A DNA stretch of 64,000 nt, taken from NCBI GenBank assembly GCA_022706085.1, contig JAKJDF010000007.1, forward strand, positions 74,474-138,473, read 5' to 3'. Origin of the DNA: Candidatus Latescibacterota bacterium. Lineage in GTDB: Bacteria > Latescibacterota > MWCZ01. Below the pieces are notes generated by a model. It was not told the origin of the DNA. It worked only from the letters and a program-made list of their open reading frames with translations, and did no database searches. Of this stretch, positions 33,724-42,120 are shown piece after piece (within the stretch, counting starts at the first letter, position 1; the number at the start of each line of letters is the position of its first letter). The position numbers were made by a program, and so were the translations under genes.

Positions 33724-33754
33724 CTGGATTCCCGCTTCCGCGGGAATGACAGCG
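33724..33754. repeat. Palindromic repeat, family A
   Basis: CTGGATTCCCGCTTCCGCGG followed by GAATGACAGC. It lies downstream of the second lspA gene. Confidence 0.7.
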
Positions 33755-33823
33755 CGTTTTCTTCGGGTGGCCTGAGAGGGTTGGGGATGGCGACGGGCGG
33801 GCGCGTGGACGCCATGTGCGCAA

Positions 33824-34309
33824 TTATTGCACGGTGCGTCGCGAGCGGAATGATGCGATGAGGAGAAGGCCCACGCCTGCCGTAAGCGCTACATCGGCAA
33901 CGTTGAACGTCCACCAGCGGACATTGCCGATACCGAGGTCGAAAAAATCGATCACGTGACCCAGCAGGAGACGATCGCCAAGGTTTCCGACGGCGCCGCC
34001 AAGGATAAGGCCATACCCCGCCTGCTCAAGCCTTCTGGACGGGGCCGTGTGCAGGGCTATTGCCGCGATGAACGCGATCACCGCGAGCGTGACCATCAGA
34101 TGCACAGCCGCGCCGCCGAACCGCATCCCGAATGCGGCTCCGGGATTGTGCGACAGCAACAATCGGACGTAATCCCCGAAAAGGGATACGGGACGGCCGG
34201 CGGAAAGGAGATTTGCCGCGAGCGCCTTGGTCAACCAGTCAGTCAAGAGAACGCCGAGGCCGACGTTCAGTAGAAGCCGGTAATTGGCCGCTCGCAGGGG
34301 CGTTTTCAC
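33824..34309 (-). CDS. lspA: Lipoprotein signal peptidase, second copy (LspA2)
   Basis: 161 residues with four hydrophobic segments. NPGAAFG is followed by GNLGDRLL, with the first catalytic Asp at residue 112, and FNVADVAL, with the second at 139; these are the two aspartates of LspA, which removes signal peptides from lipoproteins in the cytoplasmic membrane. The GTG start overlaps the stop of the first lspA gene by four bases (GTGA). Both copies look functional and are co-translated; the reason for two copies is unknown. Confidence 0.85.
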   Translation of the reverse strand: MKTPLRAANYRLLLNVGLGVLLTDWLTKALAANLLSAGRPVSLFGDYVRLLLSHNPGAAFGMRFGGAAVHLMVTLAVIAFIAAIALHTAPSRRLEQAGYGLILGGAVGNLGDRLLLGHVIDFFDLGIGNVRWWTFNVADVALTAGVGLLLIASFRSRRTVQ

Positions 34310-34911
34310 GGACCGGGAGTCCCTTCCGTTGCCGCTACCGGCCCGGGGTGCGCCGTCGTCTCTTTCGCGGTCTGCTCCTCGCGGCTGGTTTTCCAGCTTG
34401 TGAGGAGTATGAGGAACACCCCGACCACCACGCTGGCATCCGCCACGTTGAAGGTCGGCCACCGCAGAGAACCTATGCCGACGTCTATGAAATCGGTGAC
34501 TTTGCCCGCAAGAAGCCTGTCCCATAAGTTGCCTGCCGCGCCTCCCAGGATGAGGGCAAAACCGGAGCGCATGAGGGAGTGTTCGCGGGGAGTCCGCCAG
34601 ACGAGGTAGATGACAACAACCATCGCAATCAGGGAAAGGGCGACATGCGCCCATTTGCCGCCAAACGTAATTCCGAACGCGGCGCCTTCGTTGAACCAGA
34701 GAACGACGCGAACGTATTCGCCAAGTACCTTCTCCGGCACGGAAAAGGTGAGATGGCGTTCCGCGGCGATTTTGGTGATGCGATCCAGACCGAGCGAAGC
34801 CAGTGCGGGAGCTATGAACACGCAGGACGCCCTTGTCCACGAGAAGGGGCGCGGTTCAGCGTCGGGGGAGCTTATCTCGCTGTGATTTGCAGGCAATGCA
34901 TTCTGTGGCAT
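34306..34911 (-). CDS. lspA: Lipoprotein signal peptidase, first copy (LspA1)
   Basis: 201 residues. FNEGAAFG, GNLWDRLLAGKVTDFID with Asp131 and TFNVADAS with Asp158 carry the catalytic pair. The protein has an N-terminal extension of about 25 residues and a C-terminal tail rich in Ala, Thr and Glu. The ATG at 34911 would overlap the dksA-like gene by 56 bases; a later GTG is possible, so the start is uncertain. It is followed by the second lspA gene with a GTGA overlap, and belongs to the ileS-dksA-lspA operon. Confidence 0.8.
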   Translation of the reverse strand: MPQNALPANHSEISSPDAEPRPFSWTRASCVFIAPALASLGLDRITKIAAERHLTFSVPEKVLGEYVRVVLWFNEGAAFGITFGGKWAHVALSLIAMVVVIYLVWRTPREHSLMRSGFALILGGAAGNLWDRLLAGKVTDFIDVGIGSLRWPTFNVADASVVVGVFLILLTSWKTSREEQTAKETTAHPGPVAATEGTPGP

Positions 34912-35245
34912 TCGGTACTGCTTCCAGGCGTGCGCGGGATATCGGTTTGTTGCAGGTACGGCAGATGCCGAAGGTTCCGTCTTTGATGCGCTGGAGCGCT
35001 TCGTCCAGATGCCGGATGTATTTCTCGTCGCGAGCGGCGAGGAGGAATTCCAGCTCGCGCTCCATGGCGTCCGTTCCCTGATCGGGCATGTGAACGGAAT
35101 AGGCGCTCAGATCTCCCGAAGATTCCTTGGGTGCTTCTTTCGGGCGGACACTTTCTCCCTCTTCTGCAGCGGAAAGCGCCTTTGCCCGCCGTTCTTTCAA
35201 CAGCTTCTCGAAATACGCGAGTTCCTGCGGGTCAAGTGCGGCCAT
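34856..35245 (-). CDS. DksA/TraR-family zinc finger protein
   Basis: 129 residues. A coiled-coil N-terminal half precedes GICRTCNKPISRARLEA and TECIACKSQ, the four-Cys zinc finger of DksA/TraR proteins. These bind the RNA polymerase secondary channel and modulate transcription; proteins next to ileS and lspA in many genomes belong to this family. The start at 35245 overlaps the ileS end by 14 bases, suggesting coupling. It is cytoplasmic. Confidence 0.85.
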   Translation of the reverse strand: MAALDPQELAYFEKLLKERRAKALSAAEEGESVRPKEAPKESSGDLSAYSVHMPDQGTDAMERELEFLLAARDEKYIRHLDEALQRIKDGTFGICRTCNKPISRARLEAVPNATECIACKSQRDKLPRR

Positions 35246-38200
35246 CTTGCATTCCCCCACCGTTTGCCAAGCCTGATTGCGTGGTGCGTCGGACGGCGAG
35301 TTCCGCGGGTTCACCGTTCACTGTCCATTCGGAGCGGCGCTCCCATTCGCCGTCGAGAGGCACCAGTTCACGCGCAAGTGTCTCCTTCATGATGTACGTT
35401 CTGCAAGAGTCTATCGCACGTGCAAGGCGCGGACTGACCGAATAGCCCACGGTGATCCGGTCAGAAACGTTGAAATCGGCTTCCTTACGCATATTCTGGA
35501 TTTTGTTCACGATTTCCCGCGCAAACCCTTCGTCCACAAGTTCGTCTGAAAGGTTCGTATCGAGGGCCACGGTAACCTGCCTGTCAGAAACCACTGACAT
35601 TCCCTGCGGGCTGGCTGTGACGACCTCCACAAGTTCGCTGGATATCTGCTCATGTTTTCCGTTGACAGGAATGGTCACGGTTTCGCCCGCCGCGATTCTG
35701 GCGAGCGTATCCTGATCCAGCGCGCGGAGGATGTTCCCTACGGCGTTTGCATCTTTGCCAAAGCGCGGCCCGAGCGCGCGGAACACCGGTTTCGCCACGC
35801 GCGTGGTGAGCCCTTCGGCGGAATCAGTGAAGACGATCCGCTTGACGTTAAGTTCCTCGGCGATCACCTGACGGTTCGCTTCCAGCGTTTTGATTGCGTT
35901 CCGATCGGTGACGACAGTCATCACGCCGAGTGGTTGCCGGACTTTTATTTTTGCGGCATTCCGGGCGGCAAGCGCGATTTCCACCACGTTCCGCACCAGC
36001 GCCATATCGGCAACGAGGGCGGCGTCCTCCCATTCGGGCGTCTCTTCCGGGTACGGCGTCAGATGCACGCTTTCCGGCTCGCTTTCCCGCCACGCCACGA
36101 GGTTCTGGTACAGCTCTTCCGCAAACATCGGGATTACCGGCGCGAGAAGTCGAACCGTTGTCGAGAGGACCGTGTACAACGTTTCGTACGCAGCCGGGTC
36201 GCCCGCCTGATCCGCCTGTCGGAATCTATCGCGGCACCGGCGGACGTACCAGTTGGAAAGGTCGTCAATGAATCGCTCCGCCGCGTGCACAAAGTTCATC
36301 ACGGAAAACCCGTCGAACGCCCGCCGCGCGTCGGCAATCAGTTGGTTCAGCCGCGCGAGTATCCAGCGGTCCATTCGATCGAGTTGCTGGTAGGGAACCG
36401 GCTTCCTGCCCGGAATGAAGCCGTCTATTTTAGCGTAGGTTACGAAGAACTTGTAGGTGTTCCAGAGCGTGGTGAGGTGCCGCAGAGGTTCCTCCGCCGC
36501 CTCGTAGCCGAAATTGAGGTTCGTATAGGGATTCTGGCGGCAGTAGAGCCAACGCATGGTCTCCGCGCCCATTTTCTCGGCGGCGTCGTCAAACCAGATT
36601 GCGTTGCCCTTGCTTTTGTGCATCTCCTCGCCTTTGAGATCGCGCACCTGCGCGTGGCCAAGAACGCGCTTGAAGGGCTCGCGGTTTTCCATGACGGTGC
36701 TCATTGCGAGGAGGCTGTAGAACCAGTTGCGGAACTGCCCCTGCAACGACTCGGTGATGAACTCGGCGGGGAACCACTTGCTCCAGTACTCGCGGTCGTG
36801 CCGGTAATTCAGGGTACTGTAGGGAACGATTCCGGCGTCGAGCCACGGGTTGCCGACATCCTTGATCCGCGCGACCGGAGACCCGCATTTCGAGCACCCG
36901 ATTTTCACCGCATCCACCCAGGGGCGGTGCGGTGAGTGCCCCGCGAACTGCTCCCATCCTTCGACCGCCCGTTGCTCCAACTCGGTCTCGCTGCCGATCA
37001 CGTTCACGTTGCCGCATTTCTGACACGGGTAGATGGGCAGGGCGAGGCCCCAAAAACGCTTTTTGGAGATACACCAGTCGCCCATGTTCTTGAGCCAGTC
37101 AAGTTCGTGGTCGAGTCCGTATGAGGGCATCCAGGTGATGCGCTTCGTCACCTCCATGATTTCGTAACGGAGGGTGCTCATGTCTATGAACCATTCGTCG
37201 ACGAGACGGAAGAGCAATTCGGTTTTGCAGCGCCAGCAGACCGGGTAGCGGTGAGTGTATTTCTGCGTCCGGTAGAGCCGCCCCTTGTTCTTCAGCGACG
37301 CGAATACGTCCTCAGGCACCTGCGACGCGTGTTTACCGGCGAACGGCCCGAAGTCCTCTGCGAAGAGGCCGTTCTCGTCTATCGGCGCAATGACCGAGAG
37401 ACCGAACTGCTTGCCGAGTGCGAAGTCCTCCTTGCCGCAGCCGGGCGCGATGTGGACAATACCGGTGCCTTCTTCCTCGGTAACTTCGTCCCACGCGATC
37501 ACCCGGTGTTCCACGCCCGCCACGGGCGGAAGTTCGTCGAAGGGGCCCGAGTACGCCCAGCCCAGCAGTTCGGAACCGGGAAGTTCGCGAAGTACGGCAT
37601 ACTCGTTTTTGAGTGTCCGCCCGGCACAGGCTTTGGCGAGGTAGAACGTCTCATCGCCCTGCTTCACCGCAAGATAGGTCAGGTCTGGATGGACTGCCGC
37701 AGCCACGTTCGCGGTAAGTGTCCAGGGCGTGGTTGTCCACACAAGGAGGGACTCACCCGGCCGGCCCACCAGCGGGAATTTCGCCGTCACGCTCGTGTGG
37801 GTGAGCTCCTGGTACCCTTCCGTAACGATTTCCTGATCGCTGATGGCCGTGCCACAGCGCGGGCACCAGGGCATCACGTCGTGCCCGGCATAAATGAAGC
37901 CCCGGTCATGGCACTTTTTCAGGAAATGCCAGATGGTGTAGTTGTTCTCGTCGGACATCGTGTAGTACGAGTTGTCCCAGTCCATCCAGTACCCCAGCCG
38001 GATGGACTGTTCCGTCTGTCGTTTCGAGAACTTGACCACGCGGGCCTTGCACGCTTCGACAAACCGGTCGATGCCGTACTCCTCGATATCGCGTTTGGAC
38101 TTGAACCCGAGTTCCTTCTCGACTTCAACCTCAACCCAAAGCCCCTGGCAATCGAACCCGTTCTGGTAGCGCAGATGTTGCCCGAGCATGGAGTGGTAGC

Positions 38201-38408
38201 GCTGATAGGCGTCCTTATACGTGCGTCCCCAGGCGTGGTGCACGCCCATCAGGTTGTTCGCGGTAATGGGACCGTCTATGAAAGACCAGCGGGGGCCGTT
38301 CTCGTTCTTCCGCCGGAGCTTGTTGAAGGTGTCGTTTTCCTGCCAGAAGGCGAGGATACGGCGTTCCAGGTCTGGCAGCGAGAATGTGGGCGGTACGTCA
38401 CGATACAT
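35232..38408 (-). CDS. ileS: Isoleucyl-tRNA synthetase
   Basis: 1058 residues, within the normal range. The usual HIGH motif is the variant GVHH (residues 55-58) in ITANNLMGVHHAWGRTY, and the KMSKS-like motif is MHKSKG (KSKG at 598-601). Zinc-type Cys pairs CPRC, CWRC, CQKC and CSKC occur at intervals. A long C-terminal region includes the anticodon-binding and editing-associated parts. It charges tRNA-Ile. The variant HIGH motif occurs in IleS of some Chloroflexi-like and Armatimonadota-like lineages. It lies downstream of the pnp gene and overlaps the dksA-like gene by 14 bases. Confidence 0.95.
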   Translation of the reverse strand: MYRDVPPTFSLPDLERRILAFWQENDTFNKLRRKNENGPRWSFIDGPITANNLMGVHHAWGRTYKDAYQRYHSMLGQHLRYQNGFDCQGLWVEVEVEKELGFKSKRDIEEYGIDRFVEACKARVVKFSKRQTEQSIRLGYWMDWDNSYYTMSDENNYTIWHFLKKCHDRGFIYAGHDVMPWCPRCGTAISDQEIVTEGYQELTHTSVTAKFPLVGRPGESLLVWTTTPWTLTANVAAAVHPDLTYLAVKQGDETFYLAKACAGRTLKNEYAVLRELPGSELLGWAYSGPFDELPPVAGVEHRVIAWDEVTEEEGTGIVHIAPGCGKEDFALGKQFGLSVIAPIDENGLFAEDFGPFAGKHASQVPEDVFASLKNKGRLYRTQKYTHRYPVCWRCKTELLFRLVDEWFIDMSTLRYEIMEVTKRITWMPSYGLDHELDWLKNMGDWCISKKRFWGLALPIYPCQKCGNVNVIGSETELEQRAVEGWEQFAGHSPHRPWVDAVKIGCSKCGSPVARIKDVGNPWLDAGIVPYSTLNYRHDREYWSKWFPAEFITESLQGQFRNWFYSLLAMSTVMENREPFKRVLGHAQVRDLKGEEMHKSKGNAIWFDDAAEKMGAETMRWLYCRQNPYTNLNFGYEAAEEPLRHLTTLWNTYKFFVTYAKIDGFIPGRKPVPYQQLDRMDRWILARLNQLIADARRAFDGFSVMNFVHAAERFIDDLSNWYVRRCRDRFRQADQAGDPAAYETLYTVLSTTVRLLAPVIPMFAEELYQNLVAWRESEPESVHLTPYPEETPEWEDAALVADMALVRNVVEIALAARNAAKIKVRQPLGVMTVVTDRNAIKTLEANRQVIAEELNVKRIVFTDSAEGLTTRVAKPVFRALGPRFGKDANAVGNILRALDQDTLARIAAGETVTIPVNGKHEQISSELVEVVTASPQGMSVVSDRQVTVALDTNLSDELVDEGFAREIVNKIQNMRKEADFNVSDRITVGYSVSPRLARAIDSCRTYIMKETLARELVPLDGEWERRSEWTVNGEPAELAVRRTTQSGLANGGGMQDGRT

Positions 38409-38534
38409 GAGTTTTGTCGTCTTTCTCCACAGGTCTGTGTTACAGGATGATCCAAGCGGAACACGCGGTTTACACCTGCGGTTCCTTCTCGGCAGCGCCG
38501 CCCTGATCCCGGGCGCTTCAAATGCGGTTTTGGG

Positions 38535-39368
38535 CTACGGTTTTTCCACCACGCCACGCATGAGTGTGGTGAGACCCGGTTGCGCCTTGTTCGCCATGGC
38601 GATGATCTGTTCGATGGTCGCGGGTTCCAGTGAATCCGGCAGGCAACGATCGGTAATGACCGACAGGCCAAGCACACGCATGCCACCGTGGATCGCCACG
38701 ATGACTTCGGGGACAGTGGACATGCCGACAACATCAGCCCCTATTTTCCGCAGGAACGTGTATTCCGCCCGCGTTTCCAGGTTGGGACCGGGAACTGCGA
38801 CGTACACCCCGGCGCGAACCGTTATGCCGTGTTCCCGCGCGATTGTTCGGCACAACTCGATCAGTTCCCGGCTGTACGGCTCCGACATATCGGGGAAACG
38901 GGGGCCGAGGGAATCGTCATTCGGCCCGATAAGCGGGTTATCCCCGAGAAGGTTGATGTGGTCGGTCATGATCATTATGTCGCCGGGTTCCCATGCGGGG
39001 TTCATACCTCCACACGCATTGGATACGAGCAGGGTATCGGCTCCCATCGCCCGCATGAGGCGGACAGGGAACGTCACCTGTTTCATCGTGTAGCCTTCGT
39101 AGTAATGGAAGCGCCCCTGCATGGCCACCACCGGTTTGCCGCCGAGATGCCCGATCAGAAGCCTACCCGCGTGGGTTTCCACCGTCGAAAGCGGCATGTG
39201 AGGGATTTCGCCGTACGGGATCACCGTTTCCACGGTGATCTCGTCTGCGAGCTGGCCGAGGCCCGTGCCAAGAATGATACCGACCGATGGTTTCAGGGAG
39301 GAGCGGGCCTGTACGACGGCAAGGGCTTCACGTATCTGCTCGGAGAGTTTCGGTTCTGGCGTGTTCAT
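38535..39368 (-). CDS. punA: Purine nucleoside phosphorylase
   Basis: 277 residues. [13 protein letters not shown] is the phosphate-binding Gly-rich loop, [10 protein letters not shown] and [10 protein letters not shown] are conserved, and GMSTVPE precedes the C-terminal purine-binding part; this is the trimeric PNP class that splits inosine and guanosine with phosphate. It lies 126 bases upstream of ileS and 12 bases after the DUF167 gene, in the yggS-divIVA-ileS block, and is cytoplasmic. No leader structure was recognised. Confidence 0.9.
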   Translation of the reverse strand: MNTPEPKLSEQIREALAVVQARSSLKPSVGIILGTGLGQLADEITVETVIPYGEIPHMPLSTVETHAGRLLIGHLGGKPVVAMQGRFHYYEGYTMKQVTFPVRLMRAMGADTLLVSNACGGMNPAWEPGDIMIMTDHINLLGDNPLIGPNDDSLGPRFPDMSEPYSRELIELCRTIAREHGITVRAGVYVAVPGPNLETRAEYTFLRKIGADVVGMSTVPEVIVAIHGGMRVLGLSVITDRCLPDSLEPATIEQIIAMANKAQPGLTTLMRGVVEKP

Positions 39369-39380
39369 GGTGCGTTCCCG

Positions 39381-39650
39381 TCATGTGCCGGCGCGTTGGT
39401 GCGCGCCTCTGAGTACGAAAACTTTCGTGCGTGCGGTTTTCCCGCGCTCCAGTAGTATGGCGCTGCGCGGTACGCGGAAGTGATCCGCGAGGAGCGCGAT
39501 AACCGCGTCGTTCGCCTGACCGTCCGCTGGCGCCGCAGTAACCGCCACCCTGAGCCGTCCCGCGGCATCCGTTTCTCCCACAGCGTTCTTCGATGCCCGA
39601 GGTTGGACATGTACCGTGACACGGCGCACGGGGCCGGCATCACGTCTCAT
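39381..39650 (-). CDS. DUF167 (YggU) domain protein
   Basis: 89 residues. VTVHVQPRASKNAVGE and the following APADGQANDAVIALLADHFRV, ILLERGKTARTKVFVL match the DUF167 fold, which is frequently encoded near yggT and divIVA and whose biochemical role is unknown. It lies five bases after the divIVA gene and 12 bases before the pnp gene, so it is in the same operon. The start is an ATG preceded directly by GAGAAGG. Confidence 0.8.
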   Translation of the reverse strand: MRRDAGPVRRVTVHVQPRASKNAVGETDAAGRLRVAVTAAPADGQANDAVIALLADHFRVPRSAILLERGKTARTKVFVLRGAHQRAGT

Positions 39651-39655
39651 CCTTC

Positions 39656-40477
39656 TCAGGCCTCCCGCGAGCGGGGCAGCTGCCGACCCACAAGGACTTC
39701 CGCTCCGTCTTCCGGTGGTTCCTCGGCCGGGGCTTCCTCGTGAACTGGTGGTTCCGATACGGGGACGGATTCTTCGGGTGGCGCCGTCGCGGCCGCAAAT
39801 GCGCTCAGTTCCCTGTCGAGCGCGGCGATTGCCGCAGCTTCTTCTTCGGTAATGATCGGAACTTCGTGTTCCTGCACCGCGGGTGGGGCAGCCAGCTCCT
39901 CGCGGCCGAACCGGTCCAGCGCCTCAAGCTGTCCGCCGAGGAACGCCCTCATCTGGAGGATGAACGAATCGCGCCGTTCTATCATAACTTTCGTAGCAGT
40001 CTGGATTTCCATTGCTTCTTCCCTGGCTGCCTGATAGATCTCGTCTGATTGCTTGAGCGCGGCTTCGATTGCGTTATGCGCTTTGGTGCGCGCATCCTCG
40101 AGAACGTTGTGCGCCCGCTGCCGTGCTTCCATGGCAAGCCGTTCCGCCTCAAGGCGGGCTTTTTCGATGGTTTCCTGCGCTTTCAGTTCCGCTTCCCGTT
40201 TGATTGCGTCGCATTCGCGCTGCGTCGTCTCGCGCATGTTGTCTGACGTGCGCTGGGCAGTAATCAGCGTTTCCATAAGCGTCCGCTCAATCATGCGGAA
40301 GTTCTCAAGCTGTTTTTCCTGCTCCTCAAGTTTCCGGCTGAGGTCCCGATATTCGCTTATGAGGCTTTCGACCTCGTCGGCAACCATGACGAGGAAGCTG
40401 TCCACCTCCTCGCGGTTGTACCCGCGCAGCGCACGCGTGAACTCGTTCCGTCGAATGTCGAGCGGTGTTATGTTCAT
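39656..40477 (-). CDS. divIVA: DivIVA-family coiled-coil protein
   Basis: 273 residues. The N-terminal MNITPLDIRRNEFTRALRGYNREEVDSFL matches the membrane-binding head of DivIVA, followed by a long heptad-rich coiled coil (residues 30-190) and an acidic Pro-rich tail. It probably marks curved membrane regions and coordinates cell division or polar growth. GGAGG precedes the ATG by nine bases. It sits after yggT in the same order as in the ylm clusters of Gram-positive bacteria, but sepF and ylmH are absent here. Confidence 0.85.
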   Translation of the reverse strand: MNITPLDIRRNEFTRALRGYNREEVDSFLVMVADEVESLISEYRDLSRKLEEQEKQLENFRMIERTLMETLITAQRTSDNMRETTQRECDAIKREAELKAQETIEKARLEAERLAMEARQRAHNVLEDARTKAHNAIEAALKQSDEIYQAAREEAMEIQTATKVMIERRDSFILQMRAFLGGQLEALDRFGREELAAPPAVQEHEVPIITEEEAAAIAALDRELSAFAAATAPPEESVPVSEPPVHEEAPAEEPPEDGAEVLVGRQLPRSREA

Positions 40478-40514
40478 CGCTGCTTTCCTCCGGCCCATGT
40501 GCCGATGCGGTAGC

Positions 40515-40799
40515 TCAGAAACGAACTGACTCCAGCAGAAGCGTGACGACCTGAATCAAAAGCACCGCAATCAGCGGGGAAAAATCCAGTCCCGTGTTCC
40601 ACATCGCTGAGGGCAGACGTCGCCTTATCGCCTCGAAAAAGGGGTCTGTGATGCGCGAAAGGAAGTTCATGATCGGGTTGTACGGGTCTGCACCCAGCCA
40701 GCTCGCGACGACACGAACGATGATGATGATGCTGTAGATGTTCAGCAACGAAATGAGAAGCCTGAGCACTCCATTGAGGAAGAACTGCCACTGGAACAT
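40515..40799 (-). CDS. yggT: YggT/YlmG family membrane protein
   Basis: 94 residues with two hydrophobic segments: residues 5-35 (FFLNGVLRLLISLLNIYSIIIIVRVVASW) and 75-92 (FSPLIAVLLIQVVTLLLESVRF). DPYNPIMNFLSRITDPFFEAIR between them is the family signature. It is a small membrane protein of the cell-division neighbourhood. The ATG at 40799 overlaps the stop of yggS by one base (TGATG), so the two are coupled. A role in membrane organisation or cation balance is suggested for relatives. Confidence 0.85.
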   Translation of the reverse strand: MFQWQFFLNGVLRLLISLLNIYSIIIIVRVVASWLGADPYNPIMNFLSRITDPFFEAIRRRLPSAMWNTGLDFSPLIAVLLIQVVTLLLESVRF

Positions 40800-41515
40800 C
40801 ACGCGCCCCTTTGCTGCCGCTGCCCGAACAAAGCCGTTCCGATCCGCACCATTGTGGAGCCCTCCGCAATCGCCCAACGAAAATCGCCGCTCATACCCAT
40901 GGAGAGGATATCCACCTGACCTGACGGAAACCGTCGCCGCGTATCATCAAATATCTCGCGCAACAGTCGGAACCCGCGACGCACAAGCCTTTCGTCGTCC
41001 ACGAACGCGCCTATCGTCATGAACCCCCGAACGCGAAGCGCGGGCAACTCGACCAGTTTTTCCACCAGTTCCCCGACGGATCCGGGAGCCACGCCGAATT
41101 TGGACGCTTCGTTGGACACGTTCACCTCGATAAGCACGTCGAGAGTTCGCCCGGACTCCACCGCGTCGTTCAGTTTTTCCGCAAGGCGGACGCTGTCAAC
41201 CGATTGCACCGTCCGAAAAAGCTTCGCCGCCAGCCGCGCCTTGTTGGTCTGCAGGTGCCCGATGAGATGCCACTCCGCTCCGCCGGCGACATGCGGGATC
41301 TTCGCTTCCGCTTCCTGCACGCGGTTCTCGCCGAGGAGCGTCACGCCCGCCGCGATTGCGGCGTTGACCTCCGCCGGCGACCGCGTTTTCGTAACCGCGA
41401 GCAGCGCGATCTCATCGGGGGATCGCCCGGAATTCACCGCCGCGCGGGCAATTTCCTCGCGGACATGGTCCACGGCGGATTTGATTCGAGCGTGCAGGTC
41501 CTGTGCGGATTCCAT
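40799..41515 (-). CDS. yggS: PLP homeostasis protein YggS
   Basis: 238 residues. LLAVTKTR holds the PLP-binding Lys43, GENRVQEAEAK, WHLIGHLQTNK and SMGMSGDFRWAIAEGSTMVRIGTALFG are the family motifs. The protein binds pyridoxal phosphate and helps control free PLP and amino-acid balance. The ATG at 41515 is preferred over a longer extension because its surroundings have a GGAG box. It is the first gene of the yggS-yggT-divIVA-DUF167-pnp-ileS block and cytoplasmic. Confidence 0.9.
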   Translation of the reverse strand: MESAQDLHARIKSAVDHVREEIARAAVNSGRSPDEIALLAVTKTRSPAEVNAAIAAGVTLLGENRVQEAEAKIPHVAGGAEWHLIGHLQTNKARLAAKLFRTVQSVDSVRLAEKLNDAVESGRTLDVLIEVNVSNEASKFGVAPGSVGELVEKLVELPALRVRGFMTIGAFVDDERLVRRGFRLLREIFDDTRRRFPSGQVDILSMGMSGDFRWAIAEGSTMVRIGTALFGQRQQRGA

Positions 41516-42039
41516 TCCGGCAGCTCCGGTGATTCGGTCGGCATACTCCGGCCCGCAACGCGTACACCACGCAACCATTTCCCAGACTTTATAATGTACG
41601 GGCATGGATTCGGGGCGGCAAATACGGCTCCCCTTCGCGATGGGAGTGTTGCAAGTGAAAACGAAGATAACGTGTTACGAACCTCCGGCCCTGAGAAGAT
41701 GGAACGAGGACATGCGTTCACGCGTCTCAACTCTCGTGAAGACCGGAAAGGCGTCGTTGTCGCTCCCGGATCCTTTTCTGTGGCCGGTCGGTTGTCGCGC
41801 GAAATCGGCGATGGGGGACCTTGCGCGCGGCATCACGCGGGTGACATCACAAAGGTGAAATGACGGCGCAACCGTGCGGAATCTGCACGATTTCGCTCCG
41901 AGAGCCTTCCGAACCTGGCGGGCCACAGCGACGCTAAGTGCGCGGAAATACATCCGGTTTTTTCTGCGGTATAGCGAAGTTTTTGCCTCCTCTGGCACCA
42001 TTTTTCACCGGGAACTTAGCTACTCTCCCCAAAATGGCG
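41516..42039. other. Long intergenic region with no credible gene
   Basis: About 520 bases between divergent genes yggS and the transglycosylase. Several short open frames exist but none shows protein-like family features. The right end holds the sigma-54 promoter listed separately. Other contents are not recognised. Confidence 0.5.
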
Positions 42040-42055
42040 TGGCATGGCTCTTGCT
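42040..42055 (+). promoter_or_regulatory. Sigma-54 (RpoN) promoter, -24/-12 type
   Basis: TGGCATGGCTCTTGCT matches the consensus TGGCAYGNNNNTTGCW: GG at 42041-42042 and GC at 42053-42054 are separated by exactly ten bases. It lies 66 bases before the start codon of the transglycosylase gene, with transcription expected near 42066. Sigma-54 promoters need an enhancer-binding activator, none of which is seen nearby. Confidence 0.7.
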
Positions 42056-42120
42056 AATGATACTGCGCGTAATTCGTGTCGCTCTGCTTGCGCAGTAGTA
42101 ACGAAAGGAACGCTCAACAT

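Noticed and set aside
38409-38534. Possible T-box leader upstream of ileS
   Set aside because: A stretch resembling the T-box end (AACCGCG) exists on the minus strand, but the conserved TGGN element that pairs with the tRNA end is missing and the 126-base gap is too short for a typical specifier stem.
41604-41858. 84-codon plus-strand ORF in the yggS-mltF gap
   Set aside because: No recognisable motif and no ribosome site; a polyphenol oxidase (YlmD) match was considered because of its usual neighbours but the sequence does not support it.
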